The notes below the pieces were generated by a model. The model ran no database searches. It was not told where the DNA came from and saw only the letters and a program-made list of their open reading frames with translations. The translations under genes and the position numbers were made by a program. From NCBI RefSeq assembly GCF_000803315.1, contig NZ_JRMH01000001.1, forward strand, positions 1,240,001-1,304,000: a stretch of 64,000 nucleotides of DNA. The letters are read 5' to 3'. Numbering within the stretch: the stretch's first letter is position 1; each line of letters starts with the position of its first letter. Origin of the DNA: Pectobacterium actinidiae (GTDB lineage: Bacteria; Pseudomonadota; Gammaproteobacteria; Enterobacterales; Enterobacteriaceae). Below, in pieces: positions 40,246-48,458 of this stretch.

Positions 40246-40267
40246 AAAAAGTAATCGATTACTTTTT
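40246..40267. promoter_or_regulatory. LacI-family operator, perfect 22-bp palindrome
   Basis: The core GTAATCGATTAC (40251-40262) is extended by five A on the left and five T on the right into an exact palindrome with a central CG, the usual layout of LacI-family operators. It ends 39 bp before the secreted TIM-barrel gene. The same 12-bp core occurs twice upstream of the MFS transporter, and a LacI-type regulator gene lies between. Confidence 0.75.
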
Positions 40268-40306
40268 GTTTTCACCTGTGCAACGGGATAAAAATAGGAG
40301 AAGGAC

Positions 40307-41170
40307 ATGCCTTGTATGACGTTATTGCGCCGTGCGTTCGCTATACCGCTATTGTTGATAGTTTCATCGGGTTTGGCGCTTGCCGAACGTCCAGCAGAAA
40401 ACCAGAAAATAGCCTTGCAGATGTATACGCTGCGCAGCTTGAATACGCTTGATGAGCAATTTTCCATGGCGCGAGACGCTGGATTTAAGGCGGTTGAGCT
40501 GGTGGGGACGCATGACATTAGTGCGTCAGAAATGAAGGGGTTATTAGGAAAGTATCAGTTGAAAGCCATTGCTGCGCATGTCCAGTTTGGCGAACTGAAA
40601 AGCAATATGGCTGAGGTTGTAGCCTTTAACAAAGCTATCGGTAACAGCATGATTATCGTGCCGTGGCTCAATGTTGAAGACCGCCCGGATAGCGCAGAGG
40701 GCTGGAAGCGCTTTGGCCTGGAAATGAACGATCTTGGCCGTGAATTGAATAAGCAGGGCATGAAGCTGGCTTATCACAACCATAATTTCGAGATGAAGAA
40801 GTATCGCGGTAAAACGGCGCTGGAAATCATGATGGATGCTGCAGAGCCAGAGAACCTGATGCTGGAAATGGATGTAGCCTGGGTATCTCGCGGAGGACAG
40901 GATCCTGTGCGTCTCCTGCGCCAGTACAAAGGGCGTATTTACTCAATTCATGCGAAAGACAATACATCCATCGGCATCCGCGATGATGAAATGAACTTTG
41001 CCCCACCGGGTGAGGGTATTTTGGCGTGGGAAGAGATTCTCCCTGCGGCGTCCAAAGCGGGTGCCCAGTGGTTTGTTGCTGAACATGACTTGCCGAAAGA
41101 TCCACAGGCCATTGTTTCCGCAGCTTACCAATCGCTGTATGAAAAACTGAGTAAGGTAAAAAGTAAGTAA
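40307..41170 (+). CDS. Secreted TIM-barrel protein of the sugar phosphate isomerase/epimerase family
   Basis: A 287-residue protein with a Sec signal peptide (about residues 1-26, ends GLALA before ERPAENQ), so it should act in the periplasm. The mature part is an AP-endonuclease-2/xylose-isomerase-like barrel: ALQMYTLRSL near the start, then putative metal ligands in AYHNHNFEM, LEMDVAWVSRGG, SIHAKD and VAEHDLP. Phosphorylated sugars are absent from the periplasm, so the family name is misleading here; a glycoside lyase or keto-sugar enzyme is more likely. It starts after GGAGAAGGAC and is convergent with the LacI regulator. Confidence 0.8.
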   Translation: MPCMTLLRRAFAIPLLLIVSSGLALAERPAENQKIALQMYTLRSLNTLDEQFSMARDAGFKAVELVGTHDISASEMKGLLGKYQLKAIAAHVQFGELKSNMAEVVAFNKAIGNSMIIVPWLNVEDRPDSAEGWKRFGLEMNDLGRELNKQGMKLAYHNHNFEMKKYRGKTALEIMMDAAEPENLMLEMDVAWVSRGGQDPVRLLRQYKGRIYSIHAKDNTSIGIRDDEMNFAPPGEGILAWEEILPAASKAGAQWFVAEHDLPKDPQAIVSAAYQSLYEKLSKVKSK

Positions 41171-41244
41171 GGAAGAGATTCAACCTGAGGTCAGCGGACC
41201 GCGGGTTATCAGACATGAAAAAGGATCGGTTTATTCTGCCTGGG

Positions 41245-42228
41245 TTAGCTGGATGCCCGTTCGACAAACGTCCATTCCAGTAAGCGCTTTTCCGTTTCGC
41301 TGTCCGGCTGGTCGATTTGTTGTAATAACAACTTCACGGCCTCTCTGCCAATATGTGCGGATGGCTGTTGAATCGTGCTGAGCTGGGGCGAGGTGATGTA
41401 ACCCAGCTCCGAGCCATCGAAACCGATCACTGCAATATCCTGCGGCGCACTCAGCCCCGCCTCACAGATTGCAGACAGTGCGCCCGCAGCTAACGTATCG
41501 GACACTACAAAGACGGCATCTGGCCGCTCTTGATGATCGTTAAGCAGCGCGTTCATTGCGGCTTTTCCGCCTGTGTAGCTCAGCGTGCTGGCGTACTCGA
41601 CTTTGCCGTAATCAAACCCATTCTCCGCGATAACGTCGCGATAGCCTTTCTCTCGCTGCTGGGCGTAGAGGTAATTCATGTCGTGGTTAATCATGGCGAT
41701 ACGGCGACGACCTTTGCCAATAAAGTGATTAATCACAAAGCGGGATGCCTCTGCGTTATCAATTCCAACGGATGAAATGGCAGATGTATCGTCATGCTCG
41801 GCGCACTGTACCCAAGGTGCTGCACCAATCATGTCCTGAAGCGCAGAAAGCGTTGAAATGGCATCCATGGTGATCACGCCATCGACCATTTTACCGGACA
41901 GCAGTTGCAGGCTGGAGTGGGCGCGAACAATATCGGCGCCTGAATTGCATAGCAGAATACGGTAGCCATTTTCTTCCGCTTCTGCCTCAATGCCTTTCAC
42001 GACATCGGCGCAGAAGGGGTTGGCAATGTTGGAAACCATGACTAATAACATCTGGCTGCGTGCAGTGCGTAGCTGTCGTGCCAGCAAATTTGGCTGATAA
42101 TTACTGCTTTTTATCGCATTGAGAACTCGTTCCCGGTTTTGCGGCTTCACGGTATCAATGTTGTTCAACACTCGTGAAACGGTGGCGACCGAGACTCCAG
42201 CTATCCGTGCTATTTTTTGAATCGACAT
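41245..42228 (-). CDS. LacI-family transcription regulator
   Basis: A 327-residue repressor-type protein. The DNA-binding helix-turn-helix is at residues 2-24 (IQKIARIAGVSVATVSRVLNN), followed by the hinge region. The rest is a periplasmic-binding-protein-like sensor domain (MLLVMVSNIANPFCADVVKGIE onwards). It lies between the secreted TIM-barrel gene and the Gfo/Idh gene. Three GTAATCGATTAC palindromes in the locus are its likely operators. The inducer is unknown; I expect a glycoside or a product of the locus. Confidence 0.92.
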   Translation of the reverse strand: MSIQKIARIAGVSVATVSRVLNNIDTVKPQNRERVLNAIKSSNYQPNLLARQLRTARSQMLLVMVSNIANPFCADVVKGIEAEAEENGYRILLCNSGADIVRAHSSLQLLSGKMVDGVITMDAISTLSALQDMIGAAPWVQCAEHDDTSAISSVGIDNAEASRFVINHFIGKGRRRIAMINHDMNYLYAQQREKGYRDVIAENGFDYGKVEYASTLSYTGGKAAMNALLNDHQERPDAVFVVSDTLAAGALSAICEAGLSAPQDIAVIGFDGSELGYITSPQLSTIQQPSAHIGREAVKLLLQQIDQPDSETEKRLLEWTFVERASS

Positions 42229-42293
42229 AATTCAGAAGGCACTCACGCTACTTATTGCTTGGCTGAGCAGATTACCATAAATATCTCTGGCTG

Positions 42294-42322
42294 CATCCCG
42301 CAGACGTCGCACCTGCGGGATG
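42294..42322 (-). terminator. Hairpin after the Gfo/Idh gene
   Basis: CATCCCGCAG (42294-42303) pairs exactly with CTGCGGGATG (42313-42322) across nine bases. It lies 32 bp after the oxidoreductase stop on the minus strand and upstream of the LacI gene. No T-run follows, so it may only partly end transcription. Confidence 0.5.
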
Positions 42323-42353
42323 AATACCGTGAGAGAATGAACAGTCTAATGCC

Positions 42354-43505
42354 TTAATTGGCGACCTTCACCCACGTTTGCTGCTGATGGCTTTGCACGA
42401 TGGCGTCAATAATGAACATGACGTTCGCACCGTCGTAGAAGGTGGCGAAGGTGAACGGATCGACGCCCGGCTGTTTGCCGTCGCGCAGATAGGTATAAAA
42501 GTTCGCCATCATGTTCTTGAACGCATCTGGCCAGCCTTCGATATGCCCACCGGGGAAGTGGACCGCGGCGGCGGCTTCTGGGTTCAGCAGTCCAGGATCG
42601 TCTGACAACACCTGATTCGGTTTATCGCGATGGCCGATCCACAGCTGCTGCGGGGTTTCCTGATCCCACGCCAGCGATTGTTCACTGCCATTCACTTCAA
42701 ACGTCAGGTGATTTTTCCGGCCGGCGCTGACCTGAGAAACGGTAAAGGATCCGCGACTGCCATCCTCAAAGCGCAGTAAAACGGTCGCGTAGTCTTCAGT
42801 TTTGACCGGTTTGTCGTCGTACTCTGGCGGCGCGTCGGATGATGAGAATGTGGCTGTGCCGTTCCGATTGGATTTTCGGATCGGATGGACGATAGCTAAA
42901 TCGGCGAAGACTTCGACAATTTTCCGACCGGAGATAAACTGCACCGTGTCGCACCAGTGCGAGCCGATGTCGGCCACCGCACGGGAAACGCCGCCGTACT
43001 CCGGTTCAACACGCCAGTTATAGTCGGTGTCGCGCAGCATCCAGTCTTGCAGATAGCCACCGTGTACGGCAAAGACGCGGCCGATCTCCTGGTGCTTAAT
43101 CATGCTGGCAGCCTGCTGCACCATGCCAAACTGGCGATAGACAAAGCTGACCCCGTGAACAACGCCTTTTTCTTCCGCCAGCGCCACCAGTTCACGCGCT
43201 TCTTCGCTGGTCATACACAGTGGCTTTTCTGAAAAGACGTGCTTGCCTGCCTGAATAATCTGCTTATTGATCGCAGCATGGAGATGGTTCGGCGTGCAGT
43301 TATGGATCGCATCAATACCGGGATGAGCCAATAAATCAGCGACGCTGCCGTAGGCATGGGGAATGTTGAGCTGACGCGCTTTTTGCTGCGCCAGATCGAG
43401 CGAGTTTTCCGCCAGCGCCACCACCTCGACGAAACCAAGGCGACGAATCGCTTCAATATGTGCTGGGCCAATAAAACCGGAACCAATAATGCCAACGCGA
43501 ATCAT
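42354..43505 (-). CDS. Gfo/Idh/MocA family NAD(P)-dependent oxidoreductase
   Basis: A 383-residue cytoplasmic sugar dehydrogenase. The N-terminal Rossmann motif VGIIGSGFIGPAHIEAI is at residues 4-20, and the family motif EKPLC follows in HVFSEKPLCMTSEEA (about residue 95). The C-terminal substrate domain includes DIGSHWCDTVQFISG with a likely catalytic His. The substrate is unknown; relatives oxidise inositols or the C3 hydroxyl of glucosides. Its start overlaps the stop of the upstream TIM-barrel gene by four bases, so the two are translationally coupled. Confidence 0.92.
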   Translation of the reverse strand: MIRVGIIGSGFIGPAHIEAIRRLGFVEVVALAENSLDLAQQKARQLNIPHAYGSVADLLAHPGIDAIHNCTPNHLHAAINKQIIQAGKHVFSEKPLCMTSEEARELVALAEEKGVVHGVSFVYRQFGMVQQAASMIKHQEIGRVFAVHGGYLQDWMLRDTDYNWRVEPEYGGVSRAVADIGSHWCDTVQFISGRKIVEVFADLAIVHPIRKSNRNGTATFSSSDAPPEYDDKPVKTEDYATVLLRFEDGSRGSFTVSQVSAGRKNHLTFEVNGSEQSLAWDQETPQQLWIGHRDKPNQVLSDDPGLLNPEAAAAVHFPGGHIEGWPDAFKNMMANFYTYLRDGKQPGVDPFTFATFYDGANVMFIIDAIVQSHQQQTWVKVAN

Positions 43506-44572
43506 TCTGCGCTCTCCTCTTTTAATCCCAACATTTTTCTTACTAACGGACGATCGTCGCTGGTCGCGGCGAAATCGTCAAAAGCGCGTCCTGCGACAGG
43601 AATAATATGACGGTTGATGAACGCCGCCCCTTCTTTCGCACCGCAGTTGTTGTCTTTCAGGCAGCATTCCCACTCCAGCACCGCCCAGCCGTCGTAATCG
43701 TATTGGGCAAGTTTGCTGAAGATGCCGCCAAAATCGATCTGGCCATCTCCCGGTGAGCGGAAGCGTCCGGCGCGTTCAGCCCATGACAGATAGCCGCCGT
43801 AGACGCCGCTTTTGCTCGACGTGTTAAATTCTGCATCTTTCACATGGAACGCTTTGATTCGTGCATGGTAGCGATCGATAAAGCCGAGGTAGTCCATCTG
43901 CTGCAAATGCATATGGCTAGGATCGTAAAGAATATTGGCGCGCGGGTGATGATTGACGACATCAAGGAAGCGTTCAAAGGTCACGCCGTCGTGTAAATCT
44001 TCTCCTGGATGCAACTCGTAGCACACATCCACACCGTGCTCGTCAAAACAGTCGAGGATCGGCGTCCACAGGCGACCAAGCTCTTTAAAGGCTTCCTGAA
44101 TCAGGACTTCTTTACGCGGTGGCCAGGGGTAAAAATAGGGCCAGGCCAGCGCACCGGAAAACGTAGCGTGGGCGTTTAGTCCTAAGCGTGAAGAGGCTTT
44201 TGCTGCCTGCTTGATTGCCGCGATAGCCCACTCTTGGCGAGCCTGCGGATTGCGGCGGTAAGCCGGTGGTGCGAAATCGTCAAAAGCATCGTCATATGCA
44301 GGGTGGACGGCAACAAGCTGGCCTTCCAGATGGGTTGAGAGTTCGCTGATGGTCAGCCCATGCTGTGCCAGTAGGCCTTTCACATCATCACAGTAAGTTT
44401 GGCTGTCGGCGGCCGTAGCCAGATCGAAAATGTGCGGGTGATTGCAGGGGATTTGTAGCGCTTTAAAGCCTAATCCGGCTGCCCATTGCGCCAGATTTTC
44501 CAGCGTGTTAAAGGGAGCCTGATCGCCAATATACTGGGCGAGAAAAACACCCGGTCCTTTTAACGTTTTCAT
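43502..44572 (-). CDS. Cytoplasmic sugar phosphate isomerase/epimerase family protein
   Basis: A TIM-barrel protein of the xylose-isomerase-like (AP endonuclease 2) family, 356 residues from the ATG at 44572, which has a perfect GGAGG ribosome site. No signal peptide. Likely metal ligands lie in CYELHPGED, ILYDPSHMHLQ, KAFHVKDAEF and VLEWECCLKD. Members paired with Gfo/Idh enzymes act as epimerases, isomerases or lyases of keto-sugars. It is coupled with the downstream oxidoreductase and follows the MFS transporter gene by 136 bp. Confidence 0.88.
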   Translation of the reverse strand: MKTLKGPGVFLAQYIGDQAPFNTLENLAQWAAGLGFKALQIPCNHPHIFDLATAADSQTYCDDVKGLLAQHGLTISELSTHLEGQLVAVHPAYDDAFDDFAPPAYRRNPQARQEWAIAAIKQAAKASSRLGLNAHATFSGALAWPYFYPWPPRKEVLIQEAFKELGRLWTPILDCFDEHGVDVCYELHPGEDLHDGVTFERFLDVVNHHPRANILYDPSHMHLQQMDYLGFIDRYHARIKAFHVKDAEFNTSSKSGVYGGYLSWAERAGRFRSPGDGQIDFGGIFSKLAQYDYDGWAVLEWECCLKDNNCGAKEGAAFINRHIIPVAGRAFDDFAATSDDRPLVRKMLGLKEESAE

Positions 44573-44647
44573 TATTACCTCCTTTGGCAACAGGTGTGGT
44601 CATGAATACCGTTGCACGATTGTGATAGCTATAGCGGAGAATGCACT

Positions 44648-44677
44648 GGGATGAGATGCCATAGGCGACCTCATCCC
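44648..44677 (-). other. Hairpin between the transporter and the TIM-barrel gene
   Basis: GGGATGAG (44648-44655) pairs with CTCATCCC (44670-44677), and GCC/GGC pair inside (44658-44660 with 64-66). No T-run follows. It probably lowers or protects part of the operon message downstream of the transporter gene. Confidence 0.5.
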
Positions 44678-44708
44678 GTTTTCTCCTTAAATAATCCGTC
44701 TCAAATGA

Positions 44709-45953
44709 TTAAGCCTGCTCTTCTTTATATTTGAAGGAGAAGAGGAAAATGACGGCGATGATGGCGGCAGCAACCGCAGGGATCCACCAGAAGGTCGCCC
44801 AGATTTCAGGCGCGTTTAACGTACCGTTGTCGAAGAGGCGGTTATAAATGGCACCGGAAACCTGTGAGCCCAGCAGCATGCCGATACCGTAGGTGAACAG
44901 GACTACCAGACTTTGTGCCTGACCTTTGATTTTCTCTCCCGCGATGCGGTCGGTATAGATGAAGCCGATGACGAAGAAGAAGTCATAGCAAATACCGTGC
45001 AGCAGGATACCGATATAGAGCAACCAGCGCGTTTCTTCATTCACGCCCATCGCGAAGAGGGCATAGCGTACGAACCACGCCAGCATGCCGATGAACAGCA
45101 TGTATTTCACGCCCAGCTTTCTAAACAGCAGCGGAATGATCAGCATGAAGACGATTTCGGACATCTGACCAAACGACATGGCGGTGCTGACGTCGCTGAT
45201 ACCCGCATTGCTCAGGAAGGACGCGGTGTAAGCGTAGTAGGTGCCCAGTGGAATAGAGATCAGCATCGCGCAGATGGCAAAGACCAGAAAGTGGCCTTTC
45301 TTCAGCAGCGCGAACGCATCAGCACAGAACAGATCGCGCACTGCCAGCGGCAAGCCTTTGGCTGGCGCTGGAGTATGCGGCAGCGTCAGGCTGTAAGCTG
45401 CAAGAATGGCAGAGCAGGCGGCAGCGACGTAGAAAATATTGACGCTTGCGGAGATGCCCGCTGTCCCGATGCAGACACCGGCAACGATCCAACCAATGGT
45501 GCCGAAGACGCGCACAACCGGGAAGCTCTTCTCACTGTTAGTCAGGTTATGGAACGCGATGTTGTTGGTTAACGCCAGCGTTGGCATAAAGCACAGTGTG
45601 TAGGCGAACAGCAGGATTAGCAACTGTGAACCGTCTTCGTTGATTAACGCGGTGGGCACAAACCACAGAATGACCGCGCCGATCAGGTGCAGCAGCGCCA
45701 TGACTTTTTGTGATGGGAAGAAGCGGTCAACCACCATACCCAGTACGAATGGCGACAGGATTGAGGCGATTGGTCCGGCAGAGAAGGCGTCGCCAATCAT
45801 GGCGGCCAAATTATACTGTGTCATAACCAGACCCAGGGTAACTGACCATGAACCCCAGATGAAGAACTCTAAGAACATCATGAGTGACAGTCTGGGAACC
45901 ACGAAGGCCGGTTGTAACGATTTGGTAGCTGTGTTTTCAGATGAAGAAACCAT
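44709..45953 (-). CDS. MFS transporter of the nucleoside:H+ symporter type
   Basis: A 414-residue inner-membrane carrier with about 12 hydrophobic helices. Its start region RLSLMMFLEFFIWGSWSVTLG and the motif SPFVLGMVVDRFFPSQKVMA are those of the NupG/XapB-like group. Members next to Gfo/Idh and TIM-barrel genes are thought to take up sugars or glycosides rather than nucleosides. The ribosome site is AGAGGGATA. The two GTAATCGATTAC operators lie 19-30 and 49-60 bp upstream, the nearer one almost on the ribosome site, so repression should be tight. Confidence 0.88.
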   Translation of the reverse strand: MVSSSENTATKSLQPAFVVPRLSLMMFLEFFIWGSWSVTLGLVMTQYNLAAMIGDAFSAGPIASILSPFVLGMVVDRFFPSQKVMALLHLIGAVILWFVPTALINEDGSQLLILLFAYTLCFMPTLALTNNIAFHNLTNSEKSFPVVRVFGTIGWIVAGVCIGTAGISASVNIFYVAAACSAILAAYSLTLPHTPAPAKGLPLAVRDLFCADAFALLKKGHFLVFAICAMLISIPLGTYYAYTASFLSNAGISDVSTAMSFGQMSEIVFMLIIPLLFRKLGVKYMLFIGMLAWFVRYALFAMGVNEETRWLLYIGILLHGICYDFFFVIGFIYTDRIAGEKIKGQAQSLVVLFTYGIGMLLGSQVSGAIYNRLFDNGTLNAPEIWATFWWIPAVAAAIIAVIFLFSFKYKEEQA

Positions 45954-45971
45954 GTGGTATCCCTCTTAAAA

Positions 45972-45983
45972 GTAATCGATTAC
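45972..45983. promoter_or_regulatory. LacI-family operator, proximal to the MFS gene
   Basis: GTAATCGATTAC, identical in its 12-bp core to the site at 40251-40262. Its centre is 30 bp, about three helical turns, from the second copy at 46002-46013, so two repressor dimers could bind the same face of the DNA. Confidence 0.75.
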
Positions 45984-46001
45984 AATTTGTGTTTTCTAAA
46001 T

Positions 46002-46013
46002 GTAATCGATTAC
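46002..46013. promoter_or_regulatory. LacI-family operator, between the MFS gene and glk
   Basis: GTAATCGATTAC, flanked by TTTT on the right like the 40246 site. It is 49 bp upstream of the MFS start and 128 bp upstream of glk on the other strand. It probably serves the MFS operon; an effect on glk is possible. Confidence 0.72.
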
Positions 46014-46053
46014 TTTTAACTTAACCGCAGCTTTTAGCCATAAATGAGATCCT

Positions 46054-46071
46054 TATCACTAGAAAGTGATA
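46054..46071. promoter_or_regulatory. Inverted repeat upstream of glk
   Basis: TATCACT (46054-46060), loop AGAA, AGTGATA (46065-46071). This perfect 18-bp palindrome lies 70 bp before the glk start. Role unknown; it may be an operator or a structure in the leader. Confidence 0.4.
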
Positions 46072-46140
46072 TAGCCATAGCGTAGCGGGCTGCTTTCACG
46101 CAATGATCGGGTATCTGCTTTGTTTGAGGGAAAAAGAAGA

Positions 46141-47106
46141 ATGACGCACTTTGTTTTAGTGGGCGATGTCGGCGGCACCAATACGCGTTTGGCGCTGTGT
46201 GACGCCATGACGGGAGAACTGTCGCAAATCGAGACTTATTCCGGGCTGGATTTCCCCTCTCTGGAAGGGGCAGTCCGCGATTATCTCGATTCACGACAGG
46301 TCACGGTGCAGGATGCCTGTATCGCGATTGCCTGCCCGATTACCGGTGACTGGGTGGCGATGACGAATCACACCTGGGCATTTTCCATCGCTGAAATGAA
46401 AGCAAGTCTGGGCTTACGCCATTTTGAGGTCATCAACGACTTTACCGCCGTTTCCATGGCGGTGCCAGTGCTAGGGAGTGAGAGTCTGCTCCAGTTCGGT
46501 GGCGGGGAGCCTGTACCGGGTAAGCCTGTTGCCGTGTATGGTGCAGGCACGGGACTGGGGGTTGCTCATCTGGTTCATGTTGCCAATCAATGGATTAGTT
46601 TGCCGGGTGAAGGTGGACACGTGGATTTCGCGCCGAATAGCGATGAAGAGGACAACATTCTGGCGGTATTGCGCCAGTCGCTCGGACACGTTTCCGCAGA
46701 GCGCTTACTCTCTGGGCAAGGGCTGGTGAATATTTACCGTGCTGTGGTGCTGTCTGATGAGCGCACGCCGGAGGCGCTGGAACCGAAAGATATTACCGAA
46801 CGTGCCGTCAACAATACGGATGTGGACTGTCGCCGCGCGCTGTCGCTATTCTGCGTCATCATGGGTCGCTTCGGCGGTAATCTGGCGTTAAATTTAGGCA
46901 CATTTGGCGGCGTGTACATTGCTGGTGGTATCGTCCCGCGCTTTCTGGAGTTTTTTAAAGCCTCCGGTTTTCGGGCGGCTTTTGAGGACAAAGGACGGTT
47001 CAAAGGCTATATGCAGGATATCCCTGTGTACCTGATTACCCATGAACAGCCAGGATTAATGGGAGCGGGGGCTTACCTGCGGCAGGTACTGGGCAGCGCG
47101 CTGTAA
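46141..47106 (+). CDS. glk: Glucokinase
   Basis: Phosphorylates free cytoplasmic glucose to glucose 6-phosphate with ATP. The start at 46141 ([21 protein letters not shown]) follows GAGGGAAAAAGAAG and gives 321 residues, exactly the E. coli length. The ATP motif is GDVGGTNTR at residues 8-16; further family segments are [19 protein letters not shown] and [11 protein letters not shown]. It is divergent from the MFS transporter of the sugar locus. Glucose released inside the cell by that locus would be its substrate, so the neighbourhood may be functional. Confidence 0.96.
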   Translation: MTHFVLVGDVGGTNTRLALCDAMTGELSQIETYSGLDFPSLEGAVRDYLDSRQVTVQDACIAIACPITGDWVAMTNHTWAFSIAEMKASLGLRHFEVINDFTAVSMAVPVLGSESLLQFGGGEPVPGKPVAVYGAGTGLGVAHLVHVANQWISLPGEGGHVDFAPNSDEEDNILAVLRQSLGHVSAERLLSGQGLVNIYRAVVLSDERTPEALEPKDITERAVNNTDVDCRRALSLFCVIMGRFGGNLALNLGTFGGVYIAGGIVPRFLEFFKASGFRAAFEDKGRFKGYMQDIPVYLITHEQPGLMGAGAYLRQVLGSAL

Positions 47107-47123
47107 GTCTATTTGTTCGTCGA

Positions 47124-47166
47124 ACGCAATCAGGAAAAGCGATAGCTCTCGCTTGCCTGATTGCGT
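47124..47166. terminator. Long two-part hairpin between glk and ybhA
   Basis: The outer arms ACGCAATCAGG (47124-47134) and CCTGATTGCGT (47156-47166) and inner arms AAGCGA (47137-47142) and TCGCTT (47149-47154) make one long stem with small bulges. It lies between two convergent genes and probably ends both transcripts, though no strong T-run is seen. Confidence 0.6.
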
Positions 47167-47175
47167 GACTGTTGG

Positions 47176-47997
47176 TTATGCCAGAATGCGGGTGCGGATA
47201 ACGTCGGCAATGCTGGGTTCTTCATTGCTGCCAATCACCAAATCGGCTCGTGCTTTGATCTCATCGGCACTGTTGCCCATCGCGACGCCTAATCCTACGC
47301 CTTCCAGCATGCTGATATCGTTGAAGTTATCGCCGAATGCTACGACGTCTTTCATGCTGATGCCCTGTTCGCCAAGCCATTGCTGGAGCAGTTTGCCTTT
47401 GCTGTTGCCAGTTTGGGCGATATCAACCTGATCCTGCCATGACCACTCGCAGGCCAATCCGAGCTGCTTTTCCACTTCTGCGGCGAAATGGTTCAGCGTG
47501 GGAACATCGGCGTGCGTGGTTGCGAATTTCCAGATAGCGTGGGACGCTTCAGTCTGACGCGCCAGATTTTCCACCTGAGCGAAACGAGGACGCTGCTGTT
47601 CCGGCAGGTTAGCAGCCCATGCCAGCGTGCGGACTACGTGCCCGGTAGGATACTGGTAATACATGTCGTCATCGGCATACATCAGCCCATGAATATCACA
47701 TTCCTCTAGCAGCGTAATGACATTTTTGGCCTGTTCAACAGAGAGCGGATTGGTGTGCGACGCTTGACCCAACTGGTAATCATAGACATAGGTGCCGTTA
47801 CAGCAGATGGCGGGCGTATCCAACTGCAAACCCTGATAAAAAGGGTGGATTGCCGAGTGGTGGCGTCCGGTGACGATCATCACTTTTATGCCTTGCTGAC
47901 GGGCCAGCGCGAGTGCAGTCAGTGATTCGGGAAGGATTTTTTTCTGTTGATTCAATAGTGTACCATCAAGATCAAGTGCAATTACTCGGTAGGTCAT
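47176..47997 (-). CDS. ybhA: HAD-family sugar/pyridoxal phosphatase YbhA
   Basis: Cof-type HAD phosphatase; E. coli YbhA removes phosphate from pyridoxal 5'-phosphate and some sugar phosphates. It has 273 residues against 272. The catalytic motif DLDGTLL is at residues 9-15, with later motifs VTGRHHSAIHPF and VAFGDNFNDISMLE supplying the Mg ligands. The C2-type cap (about 85-200) is present. Its place between the mod genes and pgl is as in E. coli, apart from the inserted sugar locus and glk. Confidence 0.93.
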   Translation of the reverse strand: MTYRVIALDLDGTLLNQQKKILPESLTALALARQQGIKVMIVTGRHHSAIHPFYQGLQLDTPAICCNGTYVYDYQLGQASHTNPLSVEQAKNVITLLEECDIHGLMYADDDMYYQYPTGHVVRTLAWAANLPEQQRPRFAQVENLARQTEASHAIWKFATTHADVPTLNHFAAEVEKQLGLACEWSWQDQVDIAQTGNSKGKLLQQWLGEQGISMKDVVAFGDNFNDISMLEGVGLGVAMGNSADEIKARADLVIGSNEEPSIADVIRTRILA

Positions 47998-48270
47998 CGT
48001 TGTCTCGCAAATAAAAATGTGGGTATCAAATTACGCCTACGATAAAGGACGCGGCGAAAAATAGACAGACAACAGCGAGATAAAAGTGTCTGAGGTTCAT
48101 TTGATGACGAAGGCGTCAGTGAGGCCGTGGTAAATAAGGCTAAACGGACGATTTTACAACGCGATTGTCGATTTTCTATGCTTTCAACGGCTTATCATCT
48201 ATTTTTTAAGCAGTTGACCACAACGTTGCTTTACAATGTGCGGCGTACTGTTTATAGTGCGCGTCATTGC

Positions 48271-48358
48271 GGAGGAGTGGCCGAGTGGTTGAAGGCACCG
48301 GTCTTGAAAACCGGCGACGCGAAAGTGTTCTAGAGTTCGAATCTCTACTCCTCCGCCA
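48271..48358 (+). tRNA. serT: tRNA-Ser (anticodon UGA)
   Basis: An 88-nt class II tRNA with encoded CCA. The acceptor GGAGGAG pairs with CTCCTCC, the anticodon loop is CTTGAAA (anticodon TGA), a long variable arm (CGACGCGAAAGTGTTC) follows, and the T-arm has GTTCGAATC. It reads UCA serine codons. Confidence 0.97.
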
Positions 48359-48458
48359 CTTTCAATCTCGACCTTTCTTACGTCATTCTTTCTCTCTTCT
48401 TAAATTATCCTCTGACGATTTACTGTCGTAATATCTCTCCATGCATTATCGCTGTACC

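Noticed and set aside
48127..48333. Plus-strand open frame of 68 residues
   Set aside because: It runs into the tRNA-Ser gene and has no recognisable content.
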